Positions 1-7,004 of a stretch of 13,259 bases of DNA are shown here, in pieces. The notes under the pieces were generated by a model. It saw only the letters and a program-made list of their open reading frames with translations, was not told the DNA's origin and did not search any database. The position numbers and the translations under genes were made by a program. This stretch comes from Bacillota bacterium (lineage in GTDB: Bacteria > Bacillota > Clostridia > Christensenellales > Aristaeellaceae), in NCBI GenBank assembly GCA_023460055.1, contig JAEWRJ010000056.1:1-13259 (forward strand), given 5' to 3'. Within the stretch, counting starts at the first letter, position 1. The number at the start of each line of letters is the position of its first letter.

Positions 1-449
1 GCCTTGTCGATCTCAGGACCCGCCAGGCGATAGCTGCAGCCGGCGATCCATCCGATGAACATGGCAGGCACAACGACCCAGAACATGCACAGCGTTACAA
101 GCACCACGACGGTCAGGGGCAGTTTGGCCGCCACCTTCCCCTCCCGGTAGATTTCCAGCCTGTTGCGGTTGCCCTTTTCGACCAGCCTGGCCAAGGCGTT
201 GGCGGCAGTTTCAAACAGGTTTCCGCTGACCCGGTGCTTTCTCTCCGCTTGCCTGGATTCTGTCTTCGCCTGCGCCTTATCCTGGGGCTGTTCTCCTGTT
301 CCCTCCGCGCGCCTGGTCTTCCCCTCGCGCTCCAGATAGACGATTGCTTCCAGCATGTCCCACTCGTTGAGTTCCAGGGCTTCCTTGGCCTCTTCGTAGC
401 TCACCTGCGCTCTCTCGCGCAGCTTTTCCGTCATTTCAAAGTGATCCAT
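1..449 (-). CDS. DUF4342 domain-containing membrane protein (3' end cut off by the window edge)
   Basis: This is the first 149 codons of a minus-strand gene; the 3' end lies beyond base 1. The start is the ATG at 449-447, preceded by a strong GGAGGAGG ribosome binding site. The N-terminal 45 residues (EKLRERAQVSYEEAKEALE, then WDMLEAIVYLEREGK) match the UBA-like fold of the DUF4342 family, a three-helix module of the kind also seen in the N-terminus of EF-Ts. A charged Gln/Lys/Glu-rich linker covers residues 46-75. A second conserved stretch, about 76-110 (NLFETAANALARLVEKGNRNRLEIYREGK), leads into a hydrophobic segment at about 110-137 that should be one or two membrane spans. The family has no established function; a membrane-anchored helper with a protein- or nucleic-acid-binding head is a guess. 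It is divergent from glnS. Family assignment is by recognised sequence pattern. Confidence 0.85.
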   Translation of the reverse strand, partial: MDHFEMTEKLRERAQVSYEEAKEALELNEWDMLEAIVYLEREGKTRRAEGTGEQPQDKAQAKTESRQAERKHRVSGNLFETAANALARLVEKGNRNRLEIYREGKVAAKLPLTVVVLVTLCMFWVVVPAMFIGWIAGCSYRLAGPEIDK

Positions 450-494
450 TGTTTCCTCCTCCGCCCCTTGGGGCTTGATCGTTTCGACAGGGTT

Positions 495-523
495 ATCATA
501 AGGCTGTTTGATTAAACACAAAG
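495..523 (-). promoter_or_regulatory. Possible promoter for the DUF4342 gene
   Basis: On the minus strand a TATGAT -10 candidate sits at 500-495, about 45 bases upstream of the ATG. The -35 is poor (CTTTGT at 523-518 with a 17-base spacer). A 14-base near-palindrome with arms TGTTT and AAACA (505-518) fills the spacer and might be a regulator site. It lacks the CG centre expected of a CcpA cre box. Confidence 0.3.
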
Positions 524-584
524 AGCAATGACATGAATGTTGGATTAAAAGTTAAATGTGAGTTTTCTCATAATGCTCTCAGCC

Positions 585-613
585 TTGTACTTAGCTTATA
601 GAAACGATATAAT
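585..613 (+). promoter_or_regulatory. Sigma-A type promoter of the glnS-gltX operon
   Basis: TTGTAC at 585-590 and a perfect TATAAT at 608-613 are separated by exactly 17 bases. Transcription should begin near 620, leaving a leader of only about 20 bases before the glnS ATG at 642. The promoter lies inside an upstream in-frame extension of glnS starting at 558, so that extension cannot be translated from this transcript. The leader is too short for a T-box riboswitch. Confidence 0.75.
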
Positions 614-641
614 ATGCCCAGAACACAAAGGGGGCAAGAGC

Positions 642-2336
642 ATGTCTGAAATCCAGGAGCGCACAAATTTTATCTGGGACGCCATCGATGAGGACCTCAA
701 AAGCGGCCGCTGCACCAAGGTGCATACCCGCTTTCCTCCCGAGCCCAACGGCCATCTGCATATCGGACACTGCAAAGCGCTGGTGACAGACTTCGGTACG
801 GCCGAAAAATACGGCGGGCTTTGCAATCTGCGCTTTGACGATACCAATCCTGCCAAGGAAGAAACCGAGTACGTCGAAGGCATTATGAATGATATCCGCT
901 GGCTTGGCTTTGATTGGACGGGCGGTTTGTACTACGCCAGCGAGTATTATGAGCAGTGCTACCAGATCGCGGAAGACTTCATCACGCGCGGCCTGGCCTA
1001 TGTGGATGAATTGAACGCCGAGCAGATGCGCGAGTACCGAGGCACGCTGTCAGAGCCCGGCAAAAACAGCCCATGGCGCGACCGGCCAGCCGAAGAGAGC
1101 CTTGACCTGTTCCGCCGGATGCGGGCTGGCGAGTTTCCCGAGGGGCGCTACATCCTGCGCGCCAGGATCGACATGTCTTCCCCCAACATCAATATGCGCG
1201 ACCCGGCGATGTACCGAATCCTCTATAAGGAACATCACCGCACGGGCAGCGAATGGTGCATCTACCCGATGTATGATTACGCCCATCCGCTGGGAGATGC
1301 TATTGAGGGCATCACGCACTCGCTTTGCTCGCTGGAGTTTGAAGATCACCGACCGCTGTATGACTGGGTGGTTGAGAACGCGGGCTTCCGCAAGCCGCAT
1401 GAGGACAAGCACGGTGACCTCAGCCATGGCCCCCGTCAGATCGAGTTTGCCAGACTGAACCTCACCCGGACTGTGATGAGCAAGCGCTACCTGCGAAAGC
1501 TGGTGGAAGAGAATTATGTATCGGGCTGGGATGATCCCCGCATGCCCACCCTCAGCGGCTTGCGCCGCAGGGGCTATACCCCCGCTGCGATCCGCGATTT
1601 TATCGAACGAATCGGCTTAAGCAAGGCTGACAGCGTAGTGGATCTGGCACTGCTGGAACATTGCCTGCGTGACGATCTGGGCGGCAAAGCCCCCCGCGTG
1701 ATGGCGGTGCAAAAGCCTCTGAAGATCATTTTAACTAACTGGGATGTGGGAAGGACTGATACCCTCACGATGGAAAACCATCCCGACCACCCCGACATGG
1801 GCAGCCGTGAGGTAAGCTTCGGACGAGAACTCTACATTGAATCCGACGATTTCATGGAGGATCCGCCCAAGAAATTCTTCCGCCTGCGGCCCGATGGCGA
1901 GGTTCGTCTGAAGGGCGCCTACATTATCCGCTGCGACGAAGTGATCAAGAACGCGGACGGCAGCATCAGCCACCTGCTTTGCTCTGTCGACCTGGACAGC
2001 CGTTCCGGCAGTCCAGGCGCTGAACGCAAGGTCAAGGGCACACTGCACTGGGTCAACGCGAAGGAGTGCGTCCCCCTCACCTTCCGTCTTTATGAACCGC
2101 TCCTGAATGACGATAACGGCGATGACGAAACCGATAAAAAGGACTTTATTTCAAGGCTCAACCCGGGCAGCCTGACTGTGCTGGAAGGCTTTGGTGAAAA
2201 ATCGCTGGAAGCGGCCAAACCGGGAGAAACATTCCAGTTCCTGCGTCTGGGCTATTTCTGCAATGACAAGGATTCCAAAGATGGGCACAGCATGTTCAAC
2301 CTCACCGTCGGATTAAAGGACAGCTATAAACCCTGA
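642..2336 (+). CDS. glnS: Glutaminyl-tRNA synthetase
   Basis: This class I aminoacyl-tRNA synthetase joins glutamine to tRNA-Gln in the cytoplasm using ATP. The protein is 564 residues, close to the usual 550-570 for bacterial GlnRS without extra domains. The N-terminal Rossmann fold carries PPEPNGHLHIGH at about 32-43 (HIGH signature at 40-43), followed by RFDDTNP at 64-70. The second ATP-binding signature, VMSKR, is at 278-282, the GlnRS version of KMSKS. The anticodon-binding beta-barrel region fills roughly 340-560. The ATG at 642 is chosen over an in-frame ATG at 558 because it has an AAGGGGG ribosome binding site, lies downstream of the promoter at 585-613, and gives the family's normal N-terminus (the extra 28 residues match nothing conserved). 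gltX follows after 20 bases, so the two are probably co-transcribed. GlnRS implies direct charging rather than only the GatCAB transamidation route. Confidence 0.97.
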   Translation: MSEIQERTNFIWDAIDEDLKSGRCTKVHTRFPPEPNGHLHIGHCKALVTDFGTAEKYGGLCNLRFDDTNPAKEETEYVEGIMNDIRWLGFDWTGGLYYASEYYEQCYQIAEDFITRGLAYVDELNAEQMREYRGTLSEPGKNSPWRDRPAEESLDLFRRMRAGEFPEGRYILRARIDMSSPNINMRDPAMYRILYKEHHRTGSEWCIYPMYDYAHPLGDAIEGITHSLCSLEFEDHRPLYDWVVENAGFRKPHEDKHGDLSHGPRQIEFARLNLTRTVMSKRYLRKLVEENYVSGWDDPRMPTLSGLRRRGYTPAAIRDFIERIGLSKADSVVDLALLEHCLRDDLGGKAPRVMAVQKPLKIILTNWDVGRTDTLTMENHPDHPDMGSREVSFGRELYIESDDFMEDPPKKFFRLRPDGEVRLKGAYIIRCDEVIKNADGSISHLLCSVDLDSRSGSPGAERKVKGTLHWVNAKECVPLTFRLYEPLLNDDNGDDETDKKDFISRLNPGSLTVLEGFGEKSLEAAKPGETFQFLRLGYFCNDKDSKDGHSMFNLTVGLKDSYKP

Positions 2337-2356
2337 ACTATAAGGAGGCCCGATAG

Positions 2357-3808
2357 ATGACCAGCGTTCGCACGCGCTTTGCCCCCAGCCCTACCGGTTA
2401 CCTGCACCTTGGCGGTCTGCGTACCGCCTTATTTACCTATCTGTTTGCCCGTAAAAACGGCGGAAGGTTCATCCTGCGCATTGAAGACACTGATCAGGAG
2501 CGTGAAGTGCCTGGCGCTGTGCAGCTGATTTATGATTCGCTGCGCGCGGCAGGACTGGATTATGATGAAGGCCCTGATGTCGGCGGCGAATACGGCCCCT
2601 ATATCCAAACCCAGCGCAAGGACATGTATCTGCCCTATGCCCTCCAGCTGGTTGAATCCGGACACGCCTATCCCTGCTTTTGCACCAAGGAGGAACTGGA
2701 GCAGCGGCGTGAGGCTGCCGCCGCGCGGGGAGAGACATTTAAATATGACAAGCACTGCCTCAGTATCCCGCGAGAAGAAGCCAAGCGCAGAATGGAATCC
2801 GGTGAGCCCTGCGTGATCCGCCAGAACATCCCGGCAGAGGGAACCGCCTCCTTTGACGACCTTCTCTTCGGTCATATCGAAGCGGAATGCTCTACGCTTG
2901 ACGACAACGTGCTGATCAAGCAGGACGGCCTGCCCACCTATAACTTTGCCAATGTCGTCGATGATCACCTGATGAGCATCACCCACGTGACGCGCGGCAC
3001 CGAATACCTGTCAAGCGCGCCCAAGTACAACCTCCTGTATCAGGCATTCGGCTGGACGCCTCCCGTTTATATCCATCTGCCTGTAGTCATGAAGGACGCG
3101 ACGCGCAAGCTGTCCAAACGCTACGGCGATCCTTCGTTTGAAGATCTGCTGGCCATGGGCTTTGTGCGCGACGCGATCATCAACTTTATTGCGCTGCTGG
3201 GCTGGAGCCCCGGAAACGACAGGGAATTTTTCACCAAGGAAGAGCTGATCGAGGCTTTTGATGAAAAGGGGCTTAATAAATCCCCCGCCATTTTCAACAT
3301 GGACAAGCTTGTGTGGTTTAATACCGAGTACATCCGCCGCCTCTCCTCCGAAGAGTATCTGGAGACGGTGACCCCCTGGTTTGACCAGGCGCTCGAAGGC
3401 ACCAGCATGGACTACCGCCGCCTGGCCGAACTGATGCAGGGCCGCACAGAGGTATTCAACCGGGTACCGGATATGGTGCGCTTCTTAAAGGATATGCCCG
3501 AGTATGACAATGAGCTGTATGTCAACAAGAAGCAGAAATCCTCTCTTGAAAGCAGTCTGGAGGCCCTTTGTTTCATTCTTCCCGTGCTGGAAGGCATAAA
3601 TGATTGGCAGGAAGGCGTCATTCATGACAGCGTGATGCAGGCCATCGCCGGATCAGGCCGCAAAAATGGCCAGGTTCTGTGGCCGCTTCGCATTGCCATC
3701 AGCGGACTGGCAAGCACACCCGGCGGAGCCATTGAGATCGCCTGTCTGCTGGGCAAGCAGGAAACGCTGTCAAGAATAAACCGGGCGATGGAAAAGCTCA
3801 GCGTATAG
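2357..3808 (+). CDS. gltX: Glutamyl-tRNA synthetase
   Basis: This class I synthetase attaches glutamate to tRNA-Glu; the product also feeds tetrapyrrole synthesis in organisms using the C5 pathway. The protein has 483 residues, the normal length for bacterial GltX. FAPSPTGYLHLGG at 8-20 holds the HIGH-type signature (HLGG), and KLSKR at 251-255 is the KMSKS-type loop. A zinc-knuckle pattern C107-x-C109 ... Y130-xxx-C134 is present, as in E. coli GluRS. The C-terminal alpha-helical cage binds the anticodon. A GGAGG ribosome binding site eight bases before the ATG, and a gap of only 20 bases after glnS, support co-transcription. Since GlnRS is encoded next door, this enzyme is probably tRNA-Glu-specific, but specificity cannot be read from the sequence with confidence. 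Confidence 0.97.
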   Translation: MTSVRTRFAPSPTGYLHLGGLRTALFTYLFARKNGGRFILRIEDTDQEREVPGAVQLIYDSLRAAGLDYDEGPDVGGEYGPYIQTQRKDMYLPYALQLVESGHAYPCFCTKEELEQRREAAAARGETFKYDKHCLSIPREEAKRRMESGEPCVIRQNIPAEGTASFDDLLFGHIEAECSTLDDNVLIKQDGLPTYNFANVVDDHLMSITHVTRGTEYLSSAPKYNLLYQAFGWTPPVYIHLPVVMKDATRKLSKRYGDPSFEDLLAMGFVRDAIINFIALLGWSPGNDREFFTKEELIEAFDEKGLNKSPAIFNMDKLVWFNTEYIRRLSSEEYLETVTPWFDQALEGTSMDYRRLAELMQGRTEVFNRVPDMVRFLKDMPEYDNELYVNKKQKSSLESSLEALCFILPVLEGINDWQEGVIHDSVMQAIAGSGRKNGQVLWPLRIAISGLASTPGGAIEIACLLGKQETLSRINRAMEKLSV

Positions 3809-3843
3809 CCTTCCCGCGAATGCATCAATAGAACAAACCCAGT

Positions 3844-3867
3844 GGGCGGCATGCTTGTATGCCGTCC
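3844..3867 (+). terminator. Hairpin after gltX, possible weak terminator
   Basis: A 9-bp stem (arms 3844-3852 and 3859-3867, one G-T wobble, 6-base loop) lies 36 bases after the gltX stop. No U-run follows, so efficient intrinsic termination is doubtful. It could be an attenuating hairpin between gltX and the FRG gene, or part of a leaky read-through arrangement. Confidence 0.35.
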
Positions 3868-3910
3868 CCGTCTATGTTAAGGTATAGCCAAACTCGGAAA
3901 GGAGCGGACG

Positions 3911-4762
3911 ATGGACAACAGGATCATTCACAGCTGGGATGAACTGCAATCCGCCGTCTTTGACGGGGTGTGGGATGAATCCATACGCCGCTACCGCAAC
4001 AACCGTGTATTTCGCGGCGTCAAGGATATGCATTGGGATCTGATCCCCACACTCAACCGGGTGTGCCGGCACAACCTGGGCCTGGAAAAGCAGATACTGC
4101 GCAGCTTCCGCAAGTATGGCTACGCTGATCTGCGAAGCGCTGATTCTCTCTGGCAGCTGCTCGCTACAGGACAGCACTTCGGGCTGCCCACCCGCCTGCT
4201 TGACTGGAGCTATTCCCCTTTGGTGGCCGCTCACTTTGCCACCGAGGATACCGTTGCCTACAACCGCGATGGCGCGATCATCGCGGCTGATATGGAAGTG
4301 ATCAACAGCCTGCTGCCAATGGCGCTGAAAGATCTCCTGTCAACCAATGGGGCCAACGTGTTTTCACATGAAATGCTCGACCGGGCAGCGCCTACGCTTG
4401 AAAAGCTGAAAGCTTTATCCGATCAGCCATTCGGCTTGTTCTTTGAGCCGGCGTCGACCGTTAGCCGCATTGAGAACCAGTACGCCCTGTTTTCCCTGTC
4501 AAGCGACGCGCAAACGATGATCGACAGGCTTCCGGGTGCCGGGAACGCCTTTACCCGCATTGTCATCCCGCGCGAGGTGAAGCTTGAGATACGCGATAAG
4601 CTTGACTACATCAATATCTCCGAACGCATGCTCTATCCCGGTCTTGAAGGGGTGTGCAGATGGATCTCAAGGCGTTACGCCCCACTTGGGCCCCAATACA
4701 ACCTGAGGGCTCAGGACGGCGAAGTTATTAAACAATTCGAAGGAGAGGAAGAACCGACATGA
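3911..4762 (+). CDS. FRG domain-containing protein
   Basis: This is a 283-residue, apparently soluble protein with the hallmarks of the FRG domain (PF08867): the name-giving F-R-G at 34-36, the following W-x-L-x-P-x-L (residues 42-48), and the core GLPTRLLDWS at 91-100 followed by SPLVAAHFA. A later conserved region, RIENQYALFSL (186-196), and YPGLEGVCRWI (242-252) fit the usual end of FRG proteins. There is no signal peptide or membrane segment. The biochemical activity of FRG domains is not established to my knowledge; they occur alone or in multidomain proteins, often in accessory regions. The start has a GGAG ribosome binding site (AAAGGAGCGG) and follows a 102-base gap after gltX. Its TGA overlaps the ATG of the sodium-pump beta subunit gene (ATGA at 4759-4762), which implies translational coupling. 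A role linked to that pump is inference from position alone. Confidence 0.88.
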   Translation: MDNRIIHSWDELQSAVFDGVWDESIRRYRNNRVFRGVKDMHWDLIPTLNRVCRHNLGLEKQILRSFRKYGYADLRSADSLWQLLATGQHFGLPTRLLDWSYSPLVAAHFATEDTVAYNRDGAIIAADMEVINSLLPMALKDLLSTNGANVFSHEMLDRAAPTLEKLKALSDQPFGLFFEPASTVSRIENQYALFSLSSDAQTMIDRLPGAGNAFTRIVIPREVKLEIRDKLDYINISERMLYPGLEGVCRWISRRYAPLGPQYNLRAQDGEVIKQFEGEEEPT

Positions 4763-5970
4763 ACCTATCCGAAATACTCGGAGACCTGTTTTCAGGCGTC
4801 ACATTTCTGTTCAGCGCTGCCGGCATCAAAACGCTGGTCATGTTCATCATTGCGGGCGTGCTGATCTACCTGGCCATCAAGAAGGACTACGAACCGGCGC
4901 TCCTGCTGCCCATCGGCTTCGGCGCCATCCTGGCTAACCTGCCCCCTATGCTGATGGCAGGCGGCGGAACGGCAGTTGCCGCAGTCCTTGGCACAGCTGA
5001 AGAGCCCGGTTTTTTGAGGGTCCTTTTTAACGCGGGCATTGCCAATGAGCTGTTCCCTGTGCTCATCTTTATTGCCGTCGGCGCGATGATCGACTTCACC
5101 CCCCTGTTGAAAGACCCTTCGATGATCTTCTTCGGCGCAGCGGCGCAGTTCGGTATCTTCACCACCTTCCTGGTGTCCATCCTGCTGATTCCCCTGGTCA
5201 TCCCCGGCGCTGATGACAATCTGGTCCTGCGTTTGGCCAGCGCCATCGGCATCATCGGCGCGGCTGACGGCCCGACCACGCTGTATGTGGCCAATCACTT
5301 CAAGCTGGTTGATTACATGGCGCCCATCTCAGTCGCCGCCTACAGCTACATGTCGCTTGTCCCTGTCATCCAGCCCCCGGTGATCCGCGCGCTGACCACC
5401 AAAGCCGAGCGCCAGATCCGCATGGATTATCAGGAAGGCCGCTCCTCCAAAACGGCGCTGATCTTCTTCCCCATCATCGTTACGATCGTGGCGGGTATCC
5501 TGGTTCCCATGTCCGCCCCGCTGGTCGGCTCCCTGATGTTCGGCAACCTGATCCGCGAGTGCGGCGTGCTGGAACGTCTGTCCAAAACCGCGCAGAATGA
5601 GCTGGCCAACCTGGTCACCATTCTGCTGGGTATTTCGATCGGTTCCACCATGGTGGCTAATAACTTCCTGCGCTGGGATACAGCGCTGATCATGGGCCTG
5701 GGTCTGTTTGCCTTCGTGTTTGACACTGCCGGCGGCGTGCTGTTTGCCAAGTTCCTTAACCTGTTCCGCAAGAACAAGGTCAACCCGATGATCGGCGCCG
5801 CAGGCATTTCAGCCTTCCCAATGAGCGCGCGTGTCATTCAGAAGATGGCCAAGGAGGAAGACCCCTACAACTTCATCCTCATGCAGGCCATCAGCGCCAA
5901 CGTTTCGGGCCAGCTGGGCTCCATCATCGCCGGCGGCATGGTGATCACGCTGGTTTCCATGCTGCTGTGA
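4759..5970 (+). CDS. Sodium ion-translocating decarboxylase beta subunit (OadB/GcdB/MmdB family)
   Basis: This 403-residue integral membrane protein belongs to the beta-subunit family of Na+-pumping decarboxylases (oxaloacetate, methylmalonyl-CoA, glutaconyl-CoA). These subunits release CO2 from carboxybiotin and move Na+ out of the cell. Family patterns visible in order are LLLPIGFGAILANLP (48-62), IFIAVGAMIDFTPLL (103-117, with D112), GIIGAADGPT (164-173, with D170, the conserved aspartate of the ion path), and the C-terminal SAFPMSARVIQKM then EEDPYNF and NVSGQLGS (N381, S388). Roughly ten or eleven hydrophobic segments span the chain. The ATG overlaps the FRG stop codon, with a purine-rich AGAGGAAG as ribosome binding site. 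The gamma subunit gene follows after 18 bases. The substrate cannot be deduced because the alpha (carboxyltransferase) and biotin carrier genes are not in the window. Confidence 0.93.
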   Translation: MNLSEILGDLFSGVTFLFSAAGIKTLVMFIIAGVLIYLAIKKDYEPALLLPIGFGAILANLPPMLMAGGGTAVAAVLGTAEEPGFLRVLFNAGIANELFPVLIFIAVGAMIDFTPLLKDPSMIFFGAAAQFGIFTTFLVSILLIPLVIPGADDNLVLRLASAIGIIGAADGPTTLYVANHFKLVDYMAPISVAAYSYMSLVPVIQPPVIRALTTKAERQIRMDYQEGRSSKTALIFFPIIVTIVAGILVPMSAPLVGSLMFGNLIRECGVLERLSKTAQNELANLVTILLGISIGSTMVANNFLRWDTALIMGLGLFAFVFDTAGGVLFAKFLNLFRKNKVNPMIGAAGISAFPMSARVIQKMAKEEDPYNFILMQAISANVSGQLGSIIAGGMVITLVSMLL

Positions 5971-5988
5971 CAGGAGGTAAATAAAGCA

Positions 5989-6108
5989 ATGACTGTTTTT
6001 ACAAAGGGTTTAATTGTCACCGGTATCGGCTTATCAGGCGTGTTCCTGATCCTCGCCCTGTTCTTTGTTTCTATCAAACTGCTGCAAAAGATAGGCCCCA
6101 AGGAATAA
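5989..6108 (+). CDS. Small OadG-like sodium-pump decarboxylase gamma subunit
   Basis: This short gene encodes 39 residues, starting at an ATG preceded by AGGAGG eleven bases upstream and ending at TAA. The protein is a single membrane helix with a short charged tail: TKGLIVTGIGLSGVFLILAL around 5-24, then SIKLLQKI. That is the pattern of OadG-family gamma subunits (GL-x-VT-x-IG-x-G-x-VF-x-L ... IK-x-M-x-K), which anchor the alpha subunit to the beta subunit. It lacks the proline/alanine-rich linker and zinc-binding C-terminal domain of the longer enteric OadG, so it is a minimal version. Position directly after the beta subunit gene supports the assignment. Confidence 0.8.
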   Translation: MTVFTKGLIVTGIGLSGVFLILALFFVSIKLLQKIGPKE

Positions 6109-6125
6109 TCCTGCCGGTTTATCCC

Positions 6126-6160
6126 AAAGACCCGAATGAAACATGCTCATTCGGGTCTTT
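6126..6160 (+). terminator. Intrinsic terminator of the FRG-beta-gamma operon
   Basis: A perfect 14-bp inverted repeat has arms AAAGACCCGAATGA (6126-6139) and TCATTCGGGTCTTT (6147-6160) with a 7-base loop. It starts 18 bases after the gamma subunit stop. The U-rich part is built into the 3' arm (TCTTT). The symmetric A/T ends mean it could work in both directions. Confidence 0.85.
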
Positions 6161-6185
6161 CGCAACCTGAAGGCGCGGATTGCAT

Positions 6186-6220
6186 AAAAAAAGAGCGCGC
6201 GGCTTGGTGGATTGCGCGCT
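6186..6220 (-). terminator. Minus-strand intrinsic terminator upstream of the XRE regulator
   Basis: Read on the minus strand, a pure-GC-type stem (AGCGCGC at 6220-6214 and GCGCGCT at 6200-6194, 13-base loop) is followed, after one C, by seven T (6192-6186). This is a good rho-independent terminator shape pointing leftwards. The nearest minus-strand genes are the MATE operon ending at 7005; no other terminator-like structure lies between. An alternative reading is an operator palindrome for the regulator gene, because the arms bracket the possible -35 region of its promoter. Confidence 0.55.
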
Positions 6221-6236
6221 TTATGGATGCTATCAT
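6208..6236 (+). promoter_or_regulatory. Possible extended -10 promoter of the XRE regulator
   Basis: TATCAT at 6231-6236 is preceded by TG one base upstream (TGCTATCAT), an extended -10 form. The -35 at the right distance is weak (TGGATT at 6208-6213, 17-base spacer). Transcription would begin about 25 bases before the ATG at 6267. One arm of the GC palindrome falls inside the spacer, which would allow repression by occlusion. Confidence 0.4.
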
Positions 6237-6266
6237 GAGATCATCAACGATGAGGAGGGATCTAGG

Positions 6267-6965
6267 ATGAGCTTCGGACAAAACCTTCAGTTTCTGCGAA
6301 AGATGCGAAATAGCATGACCCAGGAAGCGCTGGCTGACAGGATGGGCGTCAGCCGCCAGACCGTATCTAAATGGGAGCTGGACAGCGCATACCCCGAGAT
6401 GGATAAGCTGATCGAGTTGTGCGCCCTGTTCTCTTGCACGATGGACCAGCTGATCAGGGAGGACATGAACATGGGCAGTGATTCCTATTCCCCCATTGTA
6501 TTGACCGATGTGCCGGCTCTTCGTTATATCCGCTACGCCGTGATCAGCCGTGAACCAGAGGATGACGCGATCAATCATGTGCTTGGCTGGGCCAGAGATC
6601 TGAAAATAAGCCAGCCTGAGATCATCGGGTGGGATTTTCCCTGCCTCTCTCAGGAGCAGATCAATGTATACAACATGCACGGCTACGCGGCCGCCCTGCT
6701 GCTGCCTCAAGGGCTCGAACTGCCTGAGGGCAAGGCGGAGGTGATCTGCCAGAAACCGCAGAGCTACCTCAAAATCACCATCACAGATCCCATGCGCTCC
6801 CCCTTCACGCTGATCCCTAATGCCTATCAGCTGATCAAGGCGCATATGCGCATCAATGCCGTCAAGGCGCTTTACGATGACCCTTGTGTCCTTCCATGCT
6901 TTGAAAAGACTTATGAGAAGGAAGGCATCACCTATATGGATGTACTGATCGCCGTAAAAGATTAA
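6267..6965 (+). CDS. XRE-family transcriptional regulator with GyrI-like effector-binding C-terminus
   Basis: This 232-residue regulator starts at the ATG at 6267, with GGAGG eight bases upstream; an in-frame ATG at 6180-6188 region has no such site and would sit upstream of the likely promoter. Residues 4-62 form a classic HTH_3/XRE DNA-binding domain (LRKMRNSMTQEALADRMGVS, then RQTVSKWE and YPEMDKLIELCALF). From about 78 to 230 the sequence resembles the GyrI-like/effector-binding domain of BmrR- and AraC-associated proteins: an opening R-Y-x-x-Y-A strand, a repeated half-domain, and a final EKEGITYMDVLIAVK strand. Such domains bind diverse hydrophobic cations and drugs. The gene is convergent with a MATE transporter gene 39 bases away, which makes drug-responsive control of that operon possible, but no shared operator was identified. 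Confidence 0.87.
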   Translation: MSFGQNLQFLRKMRNSMTQEALADRMGVSRQTVSKWELDSAYPEMDKLIELCALFSCTMDQLIREDMNMGSDSYSPIVLTDVPALRYIRYAVISREPEDDAINHVLGWARDLKISQPEIIGWDFPCLSQEQINVYNMHGYAAALLLPQGLELPEGKAEVICQKPQSYLKITITDPMRSPFTLIPNAYQLIKAHMRINAVKALYDDPCVLPCFEKTYEKEGITYMDVLIAVKD

Positions 6966-7004
6966 GCAGCCTCATGCAAGCGGCCGGAAGAATGATGATC
7001 AGAA

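Noticed and set aside
597..607. 11-base word TATAGAAACGA shared with 11516-11526 upstream of the exporter gene
   Set aside because: Shared 11-mers are expected by chance several times in 13 kb, and the two copies sit at different positions relative to the promoter elements.
558..641. In-frame 28-codon extension of glnS starting at an upstream ATG
   Set aside because: The promoter at 585-613 lies inside it, there is no ribosome binding site before 558, and the residues are not part of the GlnRS family.
450..641. T-box riboswitch in front of the tRNA synthetase genes
   Set aside because: The predicted leader is only about 20 bases long and the conserved T-box antiterminator sequence and terminator hairpin are absent.
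3911..4762. Reading the FRG gene and its neighbours as a phage-defence island
   Set aside because: The neighbours are housekeeping synthetases and a metabolic pump, and there is no integrase, nuclease, methylase or transposase nearby.
4792..5298. Long minus-strand frame opposite the beta subunit gene
   Set aside because: It is a shadow of a GC-rich membrane-protein gene, with Gln/Asp/Arg-rich composition, and no start signal of its own.
6147..6845. 232-codon minus-strand frame opposite the XRE regulator
   Set aside because: The plus strand encodes a clear HTH domain and effector domain; the antisense frame has no recognisable features.
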